DNA of 16,661 nt from JAYEJW01 sp034716535 (GCA_034716535.1 JAYEJW010000061.1:1-16661); one strand, 5' to 3'. Shown: positions 1 through 8,615, counted from the stretch's first letter. The notes: a model not told the origin generated them from the sequence alone. Made by a program: numbers and translations.

Positions 1-1
1 G

Positions 2-2041
2 GCGGAGCGCAAGGGCGAACCACAAGAGATCCGGGAGAAGAAGTCGAAAGCGCCCAAGCGGGGCGGCGAGCTGTCGGAGAAGGAGCGGTCGGTCAAGAAG
101 GCGGCGCGCAAGGACTCGCTGCGTGCTCGTGAGATGGTCCCGGAGGTCGAGTACGAGGAGGCCGTGTCCGATGCCGCGCCGGCCGCTCCGGTCGCGGAGC
201 GCCGCCCACGGCGAAAGAAGAAGACGGCCAAACCCCAACTCCAGGACAAGCATGGCTTCCAGCGCCCAACTGCGCCGGTGGTGCGGGAAGTAGAGATTCC
301 GGAATCCATCTCGGTTGGAGACTTGGCCCAGCGAATGTCCATTAAGGCCGGCGACGTGATCAAGGAGTTGTTCAAACAGGGCATGGCCGTCACCATTAAC
401 CAGACCCTTGATCGGGATACGGCGTCCATTGTCGTCGAAGAGATGGGCCATAAGCTCGTCGCGACGCAGAAAAAGGATGCCGAGGGAGTGCTCATGCAGG
501 AGGTCGAAGAACAGGCGGACCAGCTCGTGCAAAAGCCGCGACCGCCGGTGGTCACTATCATGGGGCATGTCGATCACGGCAAGACCTCCCTGCTGGACTA
601 CATACGCCGCACCCGGGTAGCAGCCGGCGAGGCCGGTGGCATCACGCAGCACATCGGTGCTTACCATGTGGAGACGGACCGCGGCATGATCTCCTTCCTG
701 GATACGCCAGGCCACGCGGCCTTCTCGGCCATGCGCGCCCGCGGTGCTCAGGCGACGGATATCGTCATTCTCGTAGTGGCGGCGGACGACGGCGTCATGC
801 CCCAGACCGTCGAGGCCATCCAGCATGCACGCGCCGCGGGCGTGCCCATCGTGGTTGCCGTCAACAAGATCGACAAGCCCGAAGCGAACCCGGATCGCGT
901 CATGCAGGAGCTCACCCAGCACGAGGTGGTACCCGAGGAATGGGGTGGCGACACCATGTTGGTCCGGGTTTCCGCCAAGTCCGGAGAGGGCATCGACGAC
1001 CTGCTCGAGGCCCTCTTGCTGCAGGCGGAGGTGCTCGAGCTTACGGCTGCAGAGGATGGCCCTGCGCGCGGGACCATCGTTGAATCCAGCCTCGACAAGG
1101 GGCGCGGTCCTGTAGCGACAGTGCTCGTGCAGACCGGTACGCTGCATCGTGGCGATGCGATCGTCAGTGGCACGGAGTTCGGTCGCGTCCGCGCCATGTT
1201 CGACGAAAACGGCCGTAGCGTGAAACAGGCAGGGCCCTCAATTCCCGTGCAGGTACTGGGACTCTCCGGCACCCCGAACGCCGGTGACGACGTCGTGGCC
1301 GTAGCAGACGAGAAGCGTGCCCGAGAGGTGGCCGAGCTGCGCGAGGAGCGCGAGCGTCGGTCGAAGCTCGACGAGCAACGTGCCGCGAGCCTGGACCAGC
1401 TTTTCTCCCAGCTCAAGGAGGGAGAGGCAAAGACCGTCAACATCATCATCAAGGCCGACGTGCAGGGCAGCATGGAGGCCCTCAAGGAGAGTCTTAACAA
1501 GCTTTCCACCGAAGAGGTCAAGGTGGTGATCGTGGCCTCCGGCGTCGGCGGTATTGCGGAATCCGACGCGAACCTGGCGGTGACCTCCAATGCCATCCTG
1601 CTCGGCTTCAATGTCCGAGCGGACGCCGCTGCACGCCGGGTGGTGGAGGAGAAGGGGCTGGACCTGCGCTATTACAGCATCATCTACGAACTCATCGACG
1701 ACGTGAAGAAGGCCCTGTCCGGCCTGCTCAGTCCTGAAGTGAGCGAGGAGATCGTCGGTTTGGCCGAGGTGCGCGATGTCTTCCGCTCCTCCAAGCTCGG
1801 TGCGATCGCCGGCTGCATGGTCGTGGAAGGCGTTGTCAAGCGCAACAACCCCATTCGCGTACTGCGTGACAACGTGGTCATCTATGAGGGTGCTCTGGAG
1901 TCCCTGCGCCGCTTCAAGGACGACGTCCAGGAGGTCAAGGCGGGCATGGAGTGCGGAATCGGTGTCAAGAACTACAACGATGTCCAGGTGGGTGACCACA
2001 TCGAGGTGTTCGAACGCATCGAGCGGGCGAGAGAGCTCTGA
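2..2041 (+). CDS. infB: Translation initiation factor IF-2, 5'-truncated by the window edge
   Basis: IF2 is the GTPase that delivers initiator fMet-tRNA to the 30S subunit and promotes 50S joining. The frame is open from base 2, before the first ATG at 134, and the upstream codons give the Lys/Glu/Arg-rich linker typical of IF2. The true start therefore lies outside the window, and 679 residues are visible of a family protein that is usually 830-900 in gammaproteobacteria. An IF2_N segment (SVGDLAQRMSIKAGDVIKEL) lies near 310-370. G-domain motifs follow in order: GHVDHGKT (563-586), DTPGH (701-715), NKID (863-874) and SAK (971-979). Beyond these are the beta-barrel domain II, then domain III from about 1400 and the C-terminal fMet-tRNA-binding domain (about 1750-2030). 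It heads the visible translation block, and rbfA starts 14 bases downstream. Identification is certain; only the 5' end is missing. Confidence 0.98.
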   Translation, partial: AERKGEPQEIREKKSKAPKRGGELSEKERSVKKAARKDSLRAREMVPEVEYEEAVSDAAPAAPVAERRPRRKKKTAKPQLQDKHGFQRPTAPVVREVEIPESISVGDLAQRMSIKAGDVIKELFKQGMAVTINQTLDRDTASIVVEEMGHKLVATQKKDAEGVLMQEVEEQADQLVQKPRPPVVTIMGHVDHGKTSLLDYIRRTRVAAGEAGGITQHIGAYHVETDRGMISFLDTPGHAAFSAMRARGAQATDIVILVVAADDGVMPQTVEAIQHARAAGVPIVVAVNKIDKPEANPDRVMQELTQHEVVPEEWGGDTMLVRVSAKSGEGIDDLLEALLLQAEVLELTAAEDGPARGTIVESSLDKGRGPVATVLVQTGTLHRGDAIVSGTEFGRVRAMFDENGRSVKQAGPSIPVQVLGLSGTPNAGDDVVAVADEKRAREVAELREERERRSKLDEQRAASLDQLFSQLKEGEAKTVNIIIKADVQGSMEALKESLNKLSTEEVKVVIVASGVGGIAESDANLAVTSNAILLGFNVRADAAARRVVEEKGLDLRYYSIIYELIDDVKKALSGLLSPEVSEEIVGLAEVRDVFRSSKLGAIAGCMVVEGVVKRNNPIRVLRDNVVIYEGALESLRRFKDDVQEVKAGMECGIGVKNYNDVQVGDHIEVFERIERAREL

Positions 2042-2055
2042 CGGCGATTGCAGGT

Positions 2056-2430
2056 ATGCGGGAGTTTGATCGAACAGAGCGGATCGGCGCCGAGCTTCAG
2101 CGAGAGCTCGCACAGATCCTGCGCGAAGAGGTCAAGGACCCGCGCCTCAAGCTGATCACCCTGCAGGAGGTGCGGGTGAGTCGCGACCTGGCCCACGCCA
2201 AGGTGTACTTCACCTGCTTTCCGCTGGACGAGGGAGGAACCGCGCAGGAGCGTCTTCTGAACGGGCGACTGGCCGGGTTCCTGCGGAGGGAGCTCGCGCA
2301 CCGTGCGCGGCTGCGAACCGTGCCGCAGCTTCACTTTGTCCATGACGAATCCATTTCCCGGGGAGAGCACTTGAGCAGCCTGATCGAAGAGGCAGTGTCG
2401 TCGGACCAGTCGGACCCCGATCAGGAATGA
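2056..2430 (+). CDS. rbfA: 30S ribosome-binding factor RbfA
   Basis: RbfA is a small KH-like protein that binds immature 30S subunits, helps mature the 5' end of 16S rRNA and is needed for cold adaptation. The 124-residue product has the family length. It begins with the expected segment (RTERIGAELQRELAQIL) and carries the conserved core VSRDLAHAKVYF (about residues 41-52), then the helix FLRRELAHR and the strand VPQLHFVHDES. The C-terminal tail is short, acidic and Ser-rich, as is common. The ATG lies 14 bases after the infB stop with only a weak Shine-Dalgarno, so translation may be coupled to infB. The infB-rbfA order is conserved throughout bacteria. A 165-base gap separates it from truB, whereas these genes are nearly contiguous in E. 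coli. Confidence 0.96.
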   Translation: MREFDRTERIGAELQRELAQILREEVKDPRLKLITLQEVRVSRDLAHAKVYFTCFPLDEGGTAQERLLNGRLAGFLRRELAHRARLRTVPQLHFVHDESISRGEHLSSLIEEAVSSDQSDPDQE

Positions 2431-2436
2431 TCGCGG

Positions 2437-2526
2437 AGCGCAGAGTGCGTGGTAGGGGGTACGGAGTGTGCCCGGGCACCCATCCGATGATCCTTCTCGC
2501 AACTCGGCTCCCATGCACTTCGCACT
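2437..2526. repeat. Imperfect inverted repeat in the rbfA-truB spacer
   Basis: The left arm AGCGCAGAGTGCGT (2437-2450) can pair with the right arm ATGCACTTCGCACT (2513-2526). By hand count this gives 10 Watson-Crick pairs, 2 G-U pairs and 2 mismatches over 14 positions. Inside the loop lies a perfect 12-base palindrome, GTGCCCGGGCAC (2468-2479). No ORF with recognisable protein similarity covers the spacer. It could be a remnant of a small REP- or MITE-like element, an RNA structure within the operon transcript, or chance pairing in GC-rich DNA. Copy number elsewhere in the genome would decide. Confidence 0.35.
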
Positions 2527-2595
2527 GACCTACGGGACGTGCTTGGCGCGATCCACCAAGAGCAAAGCAGGGAATTCGTAAGGTATCAACAACTC

Positions 2596-3513
2596 ATGGG
2601 ACGTCGGCGCAGGTACGGTCGGAACGTCAGCGGTATTCTGCTGCTGGATAAACCCCGGGATATGACCTCGAACGAGGCGTTGCAGCGGGTCAAACGGCTG
2701 TACAAGGCCGCCAAGGCGGGTCATACAGGGAGTCTTGATCCTCTCGCGACAGGCCTGTTGCCGGTTTGCCTGGGGGGGGCCACCAAGTTCTCCACCTTCC
2801 TGCTGGACGCGGACAAGCGCTACCGGGTGCGCGTGCGCTTGGGGGTTACAACCACCACCGCGGACGCCGAGGGCGAGGTGGTGCGGACAGCGCCGACGGA
2901 GCATGTCGGCGAACGGGATCTGCGAGAGGTGCTGGACCGGTTCGTCGGACCCATCGAGCAGCTGCCGCCGATGTATTCGGCCGTGAAGCATCAGGGGGAG
3001 CGCCTCTACAAGCTTGCGCGGCAGGGCATCGAAGTCGAACGCACCCCACGTACGGTAACCATCTTCGGGATCGACCTGCGGGAGGTGGCGCTGCCGGAAT
3101 TCGAGATGGATGTGCATTGCTCCAAAGGCACCTATGTGCGCACATTGGCGGAGGATGTGGGCTCTGCACTTGGATGTGGCGGCCACGTGATCGATCTTCG
3201 CCGGACAGGGGTGGGGCCGTATGTGGACGCCGAGACGCGGTTCGTCACTTTGGAGGAGGTCGAGCGGCGCGCGGAGGGAGATGACTTCGAGGCCCTGGAC
3301 GGGCTGCTGCTTCCGCTGGAGAGCGCTCTCGGCCATTGGCCGTCGGTTCGCCTTTCCGAGGATGCGGCCTTCTACCTGCGCCAGGGCCAGGCGGTGCTTG
3401 TGCCGCAGGCCCCGACGGAGGGGCTGGTCAGGCTCTACGATCCGTCGCAAAAGTTCATCGGCGTGGGTTGCATATTGGACGATGGGAAGGTGCAGCCCAA
3501 GCGCCTGCTGTAA
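2596..3513 (+). CDS. truB: tRNA pseudouridine(55) synthase TruB
   Basis: TruB isomerises U55 in the T-loop of nearly all tRNAs to pseudouridine and also acts as a tRNA-folding chaperone. The ATG at 2596 is preferred because the product then begins MGRRRRYGRNVSGILLLDKP, aligning end to end with E. coli TruB (recalled). An in-frame ATG at 2539 would add 19 residues with no family similarity. With this start the protein is 305 residues and the catalytic Asp of GHTGSLDPLATG is D48, the same number as in E. coli. Further family motifs are DKRYRVRVRLG, PPMYSAVKHQGERLY (about residues 131-145), CSKGTYVRTLAEDVG, and the C-terminal PUA-like segment ending DDGKVQPKRLL. A run of AAGG at 2580-2583 is a weak, slightly distant ribosome-binding site. 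An eight-G homopolymer (2772-2779) lies inside the conserved CLGGATK coding stretch, in frame. Confidence 0.97.
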   Translation: MGRRRRYGRNVSGILLLDKPRDMTSNEALQRVKRLYKAAKAGHTGSLDPLATGLLPVCLGGATKFSTFLLDADKRYRVRVRLGVTTTTADAEGEVVRTAPTEHVGERDLREVLDRFVGPIEQLPPMYSAVKHQGERLYKLARQGIEVERTPRTVTIFGIDLREVALPEFEMDVHCSKGTYVRTLAEDVGSALGCGGHVIDLRRTGVGPYVDAETRFVTLEEVERRAEGDDFEALDGLLLPLESALGHWPSVRLSEDAAFYLRQGQAVLVPQAPTEGLVRLYDPSQKFIGVGCILDDGKVQPKRLL

Positions 3514-3536
3514 AGCAAGCGCTAAGCCCGTAGAAT
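3508..3536 (+). promoter_or_regulatory. Candidate sigma-70 promoter for rpsO-pnp
   Basis: A good -10 element TAGAAT (3531-3536, five of six consensus bases) lies 17 bases downstream of a weak -35-like CTGTAA (3508-3513, three of six) that overlaps the truB stop codon. Transcription would start near 3543 and give a leader of about 110 bases before rpsO. E. coli also has a dedicated rpsO promoter between truB and rpsO, which supports the assignment by position. The -35 is poor, so confidence is moderate. Confidence 0.45.
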
Positions 3537-3556
3537 CCCATCGTGAATCTCAAGTC

Positions 3557-3652
3557 GGCCCGATCCCCTGAACTCATTGTCGGGGTGGTCAGCACGCGTT
3601 TCGCGGTGTAAGGGCCTTTTTTGATGTCCCCAAGTGAGAGGAGACGATACAA
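3557..3652 (+). promoter_or_regulatory. Structured rpsO leader with T-run
   Basis: The leader between the candidate promoter and rpsO can fold in several ways. GGCCC (3557-3561) can pair with GGGCC (3612-3616), directly before six T (3617-3622), enclosing a smaller hairpin with CACGCG and CGCGGTG arms (about 3593-3607). CCCGA (3559-3563) can alternatively pair with TCGGG (3580-3584). In E. coli, S15 represses its own synthesis through a pseudoknot in this leader (established knowledge). An analogous control here, or an attenuator ending at the T-run, is inference. A strong ribosome-binding site, GAGAGGAG (3636-3643), follows. Confidence 0.35.
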
Positions 3653-3922
3653 ATGACAATGAGCGCAGCGGAAAAACACCAAGTCATCGACGAGTACAAG
3701 CGCGGTGACAGCGACACCGGTTCGCCGGAGGTCCAGGTCGCCCTCCTGACCGCCCGGATCCAGCAGCTAACCGGACACTTCTCGGTCCACAAGCAGGACC
3801 ACCACTCTCGTCAGGGCCTCGTGCGCATGGTCAACTCCCGGCGCAAGCTGCTCGACTATCTCAAGGCCAAGGATGTGGACCGCTACCGCACCCTGATTTC
3901 CCGTCTCGGTTTGCGCCGGTAA
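3653..3922 (+). CDS. rpsO: 30S ribosomal protein S15
   Basis: S15 is a primary 16S rRNA-binding protein of the 30S platform, and it also contributes to a bridge with the 50S subunit. The 89-residue product has exactly the E. coli length and carries the family signature DTGSPEVQVALLTARIQQLT (about residues 21-40), then KQDHHSRQGLVRMVNSRRKLLDYL and the terminal SRLGLRR. The ATG at 3653 is preferred over the ATG two codons later because it gives the family length. It also sits 9 bases after a strong GAGAGGAG Shine-Dalgarno. pnp follows after 32 bases, the usual rpsO-pnp pairing. Expression is probably driven both by read-through from truB and by the leader promoter just upstream. Confidence 0.98.
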   Translation: MTMSAAEKHQVIDEYKRGDSDTGSPEVQVALLTARIQQLTGHFSVHKQDHHSRQGLVRMVNSRRKLLDYLKAKDVDRYRTLISRLGLRR

Positions 3923-3954
3923 GTCGGACCAGATTCCAGCCTGAGGAACATCCA

Positions 3955-6045
<2,091 letters not shown>

Positions 6046-6070
6046 TCTCCGACGATCCGGTGTTGAGAGA

Positions 6071-6095
6071 AAGGGGCCGTGACGGCCCCTTTTTT
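6071..6095 (+). terminator. Rho-independent terminator after pnp
   Basis: A perfect hairpin with arms AAGGGGCCG (6071-6079) and CGGCCCCTT (6083-6091) and a three-base loop is followed by a T run (6090-6095). It lies 25 bases after the pnp stop and ends the translation block. It also insulates that block from the converging minus-strand gene downstream. Confidence 0.93.
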
Positions 6096-6180
6096 CATGG
6101 CCGCGCCCCAATACTGGTTCCTTGTGGGGAGGGCATCGGAAACGTTCACGATTGCCGCTTAGAACGAAGATTCGTCTTTC

Positions 6181-6873
6181 TCATGAAGAATCGTTCGCAA
6201 CTCGATCTCGTTGCGGTGTTTCAGAAAACATGAAGCCGTGCAGCATGAGTGAAAGAATCAAAACAATAAAGAAAGAGGTCAGGATATCACTGAGAAAATG
6301 ACCCCCTGCCGCCATTCTGGCAAGTCCGACCAGGAAGCCGTATCCAAGCGCCAAGCCGATCCAAAGCCTCTTTCTGCGGGTGAGAATGAGCGCAACTGTC
6401 ATTAGAAAAAAAGCGCCGGCAGCATGGCCGGAAGGAAAAGAATGCCCCCCTTGATCCGAGGGTAGAAACGCGCGACTGAACTCTTGCGATCCACCAAATT
6501 GGATGAGATTGACAGGGCGCGCACGGCCGCAGTTTTCCTTCAATATGCTATTGACGATCAGCCCCGGTCCCAGCGCGAGTACCAAGAGCAAAAAACCCAG
6601 CTCCTTACCGGAAAACTGGACCCGTGGCCGCCTTGCGAATCGAGAGTAGAGCCAAAGAAACAATAAGAAGACCGTTCCCGATATCAATATGACCTCAACG
6701 GATTTGTACATCAGCTTTTCATACCAGACACCATTTGCTCTGAAGCCGACGCCCGGCGTATAGAACAGCTCCGCGACGCCAAGATCGATCTGCGGAAAGG
6801 CGACGAAGATGATCGAAACGGAAAAGAATCCGATCCAGACTCCAAGGGGCACGTTCAGCAGTTTCTTGCGCAT
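6181..6873 (-). CDS. PAP2-family integral membrane phosphatase
   Basis: This is a membrane phosphatase of the PAP2/acid-phosphatase superfamily, which removes phosphate from lipids such as phosphatidate, undecaprenyl diphosphate or lipid A. All three catalytic motifs are present (numbering from the ATG at 6873): K112-x6-R119-P120 in KENCGRARP, PSGH at 147-150, and R186-x5-H192-x3-D196 in RMAAGGHFLSD. About six hydrophobic helices are visible, near residues 8-27, 57-77, 91-110, 146-165, 169-187 and 196-215. The frame is open upstream to a GTG at 6996. The added 41 residues look non-conserved and contain an inverted repeat, and the ATG at 6873 puts a Lys-rich N-terminus directly before helix 1, as is usual. 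The substrate is not resolved; a lipid A or undecaprenyl-phosphate role is possible. Composition is markedly AT-richer than its neighbours (21 G/C of 60 at 6241-6300), suggesting acquisition by transfer. It converges on pnp and diverges from the VWA gene. Confidence 0.88.
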   Translation of the reverse strand: MRKKLLNVPLGVWIGFFSVSIIFVAFPQIDLGVAELFYTPGVGFRANGVWYEKLMYKSVEVILISGTVFLLFLWLYSRFARRPRVQFSGKELGFLLLVLALGPGLIVNSILKENCGRARPVNLIQFGGSQEFSRAFLPSDQGGHSFPSGHAAGAFFLMTVALILTRRKRLWIGLALGYGFLVGLARMAAGGHFLSDILTSFFIVLILSLMLHGFMFSETPQRDRVANDSS

Positions 6874-6942
6874 GGTAGGATCGGGCGTCAGCGGTGCGGC
6901 AACTTGGGAAGACGTTGAGAAAGCCGTCCCCGGCATCTTAAG

Positions 6943-6960
6943 CGATACATCGGTGTATCG
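6943..6960. promoter_or_regulatory. Perfect 7-bp inverted repeat upstream of the PAP2 gene (possible operator)
   Basis: CGATACA (6943-6949) and TGTATCG (6954-6960) form a perfect inverted repeat around the spacer TCGG. It lies about 70 bases upstream of the preferred PAP2 start, in the divergent control region shared with the VWA gene. This would suit a dimeric repressor site or a small hairpin in the PAP2 leader. No regulator is identifiable from the window, and a chance occurrence is possible. Confidence 0.3.
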
Positions 6961-7030
6961 GGGAAAATGCTGGCCGATCAACATGTCCCGGGGCACCAGC
7001 CAGCGCGGTGGGAGTCCAACGTCCCGAGGG

Positions 7031-7059
7031 TTGGAATTGGGCCTCGGTTGCCAGATATC
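7031..7059 (+). promoter_or_regulatory. Weak candidate promoter for the VWA/J-domain unit
   Basis: TTGGAA (7031-7036, four of six consensus bases) and GATATC (7054-7059, three of six) are separated by 17 bases, 33 bases before the VWA start codon. The gene is the first of its unit and diverges from its neighbour, so a promoter must lie hereabouts. This is the best-spaced pair I can see, but both boxes are weak. Confidence 0.25.
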
Positions 7060-7092
7060 TTAGCGCGAGTCTCGGCTTAGCGATCGAAGTCC

Positions 7093-7806
7093 ATGAGCGG
7101 TGACCGAAAAGACATTCAGAAACCGGCCAGCCGGAGAGAGGTCGACGCCTTCCTGCGCAAGGTGGCGGCTGTCCCGGCACGTGGCGAGAAGGGCAAGCGG
7201 GGGCGCTTGATCTTCGCAATGGATGCCACCGCTAGCCGCGAACCCACGTGGGACCGGGCGGCCCAGATCCAGGCGGAAATGTTCAGCGAGACCGCAAACC
7301 TGGGCGGGCTGGATGTTCAGCTCTGCTTCTATCGCGGCTTCGGGGAGTTCGAGGCATCGTCCTGGTCCGCCGAGGCCGAAACGCTGTTAAAGCGCATGAG
7401 CAGGGTCTATTGCGCCGCCGGGCTCACCCAGATCAACCGCGTGCTCGGACACGCCCTGGAGGAGGCGCAGCGCACGCGGGTGAACGCGCTCGTGTTCGTT
7501 GGCGACTGCATGGAGGAGAATCAAGACGAGCTGGCGGGATTGGCCGGCAGGCTCGGACTGCTTGGAATTCCCGTGTTCATCTTTCAGGACGGCGGTGACC
7601 CGGTAGCGGAGCGTAGCTTCCGCCAGATCGCCCGTTTGAGCGGCGGCGCCTACTGCCCCTTCGACGCCGGCAGTCCAGAGACACTGCGGGATCTGCTCAG
7701 CGCGGTCGCGGTTTACGCCGCGGGTGGCCGCAAGGCGTTGGAGCAGTATGGGAGACGGCGTGGAGGGGCGGTGCTCCGGCTGACCCACCAGATCGTCGGG
7801 GGCTGA
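7093..7806 (+). CDS. VWA-domain protein, unknown function
   Basis: This predicted soluble protein of 237 residues consists mostly of one von Willebrand factor A-type domain. A charged N-terminal segment (about 1-37) precedes a hydrophobic strand ending in MDATAS, which carries a MIDAS-like D44-x-T46-x-S48. The other two metal-coordinating positions also look present: T112 in AAGLTQI and D138 in FVGDCMEE. The domain could therefore bind a divalent metal and a protein ligand. No signal peptide or membrane helix is seen. The next gene, a membrane J-domain protein, begins 4 bases after the stop, so the two are almost certainly co-translated and probably act together. VWA proteins often work with AAA+ ATPases or as adaptors, but no such partner is encoded here. 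I do not recognise a characterised homologue. The ribosome-binding site is weak (GAAG, 7086-7089). Confidence 0.85.
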   Translation: MSGDRKDIQKPASRREVDAFLRKVAAVPARGEKGKRGRLIFAMDATASREPTWDRAAQIQAEMFSETANLGGLDVQLCFYRGFGEFEASSWSAEAETLLKRMSRVYCAAGLTQINRVLGHALEEAQRTRVNALVFVGDCMEENQDELAGLAGRLGLLGIPVFIFQDGGDPVAERSFRQIARLSGGAYCPFDAGSPETLRDLLSAVAVYAAGGRKALEQYGRRRGGAVLRLTHQIVGG

Positions 7807-7810
7807 TCGC

Positions 7811-8575
7811 TTGATCGGCAGACTGATCCTCCTGGCCGCACTCGTCGTCGGCCTCCTGCTTTTCCTGAACTGGTTTCGCCGGACGCCCCCTGAAAAGGTG
7901 GCCAAGCTGCTGCGGCGCTCCGCGCTCTATGGTGGCATCGGTCTCCTCGTGCTCTTGGCGGCCACCGGGCGCTTGAATCCGCTCTTCGCAGCCCTTGCCG
8001 CAGCCGTTCCTGTGGTCCTTCGCGCCGTCAACCTGTTGCGTATGCTGCCGGCGATTCAACAGGTTCTTCGCGCACTTGGTCTATCGAGCGTTCCAGGGGC
8101 AGGAGTGGGAGGTGGTAGGGCGGGCGCGGCGGGCCAACGCTCGTCCATTCGCACACGCCTCCTCGAGATGACCCTGGACCACTCCACAGGGGAAATGGAC
8201 GGCTTGGTATTGGAGGGACCTTTCGAGGGACAGAGGCTTTCGGAGCTGAACCTGAGCCAGCTTGCACAACTGCTGAGCGGCTCTCGAGCGACCGATGCCC
8301 AGTCTGCTGCGCTTCTTGAAGCCTATCTGGACCGGGTGCACGGTGATGCCTGGCGCGAGCACGGGGAATACACCGGCGCGAGCGTCCCTGAGGATCATGC
8401 CGCGATGACTCGCGACGAGGCATTGGCGATTCTCGGCTTAAAGCCTGGTGCGGGACAGGATCAGGTGCGGGAAGCGCATCGCCGGCTGATGCAGAAGTTC
8501 CACCCGGACCGAGGTGGATCGGACTACTTGGCCTCCAAGATCAACGAGGCGAAACGCTTTCTCCTCGGCGATTGA
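7811..8575 (+). CDS. Membrane-anchored J-domain (DnaJ-like) protein, Pam18/Tim14-like C-terminus
   Basis: J-domain proteins stimulate the ATPase of Hsp70 (DnaK) and recruit it to a site or substrate. This 254-residue protein starts at TTG, 8 bases after a GGGGG run (7798-7802) and 4 bases after the VWA stop. It has a hydrophobic N-terminal helix (about residues 3-21), a second hydrophobic stretch (about 39-72), a Gly/Ala-rich linker (about 95-108), and an unassigned central segment (about 118-180) with LDHSTGEMDGLVLEGPFEG and LLEAYLDRVHGDAWREHGE. The C-terminal J domain (about 195-254) carries the essential HPD motif at 231-233. The ending HPDRGGSDYLASKINEAK closely resembles mitochondrial Pam18/Tim14, the import-motor J protein (recalled, not aligned). 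The J domain probably faces the cytoplasm. Its link to the VWA protein suggests a dedicated DnaK recruiter at the membrane, which is inference. Confidence 0.87.
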   Translation: MIGRLILLAALVVGLLLFLNWFRRTPPEKVAKLLRRSALYGGIGLLVLLAATGRLNPLFAALAAAVPVVLRAVNLLRMLPAIQQVLRALGLSSVPGAGVGGGRAGAAGQRSSIRTRLLEMTLDHSTGEMDGLVLEGPFEGQRLSELNLSQLAQLLSGSRATDAQSAALLEAYLDRVHGDAWREHGEYTGASVPEDHAAMTRDEALAILGLKPGAGQDQVREAHRRLMQKFHPDRGGSDYLASKINEAKRFLLGD

Positions 8576-8615
8576 GCCGCTTCTGCCTGGAGAGGCCCGA
8601 GACGCCGATCTGCGA

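Noticed and set aside
748..2113. Minus-strand ORFs opposite infB and the rbfA start
   Set aside because: They are antisense to the conserved GTPase and C-terminal domains of IF2; their translations are low-complexity Ser/Arg or His/Leu mixtures.
2539..2595. N-terminal extension of TruB from the upstream ATG
   Set aside because: The 19 added residues have no TruB similarity. Starting at 2596 gives the E. coli-like N-terminus and places the catalytic Asp at 48.
6160..6180. Minus-strand hairpin directly after the PAP2 stop (ACGAA and TTCGT arms)
   Set aside because: The arms are only about five to six pairs around a two-base loop, with no T tract in the minus-strand direction. The call would be too weak.
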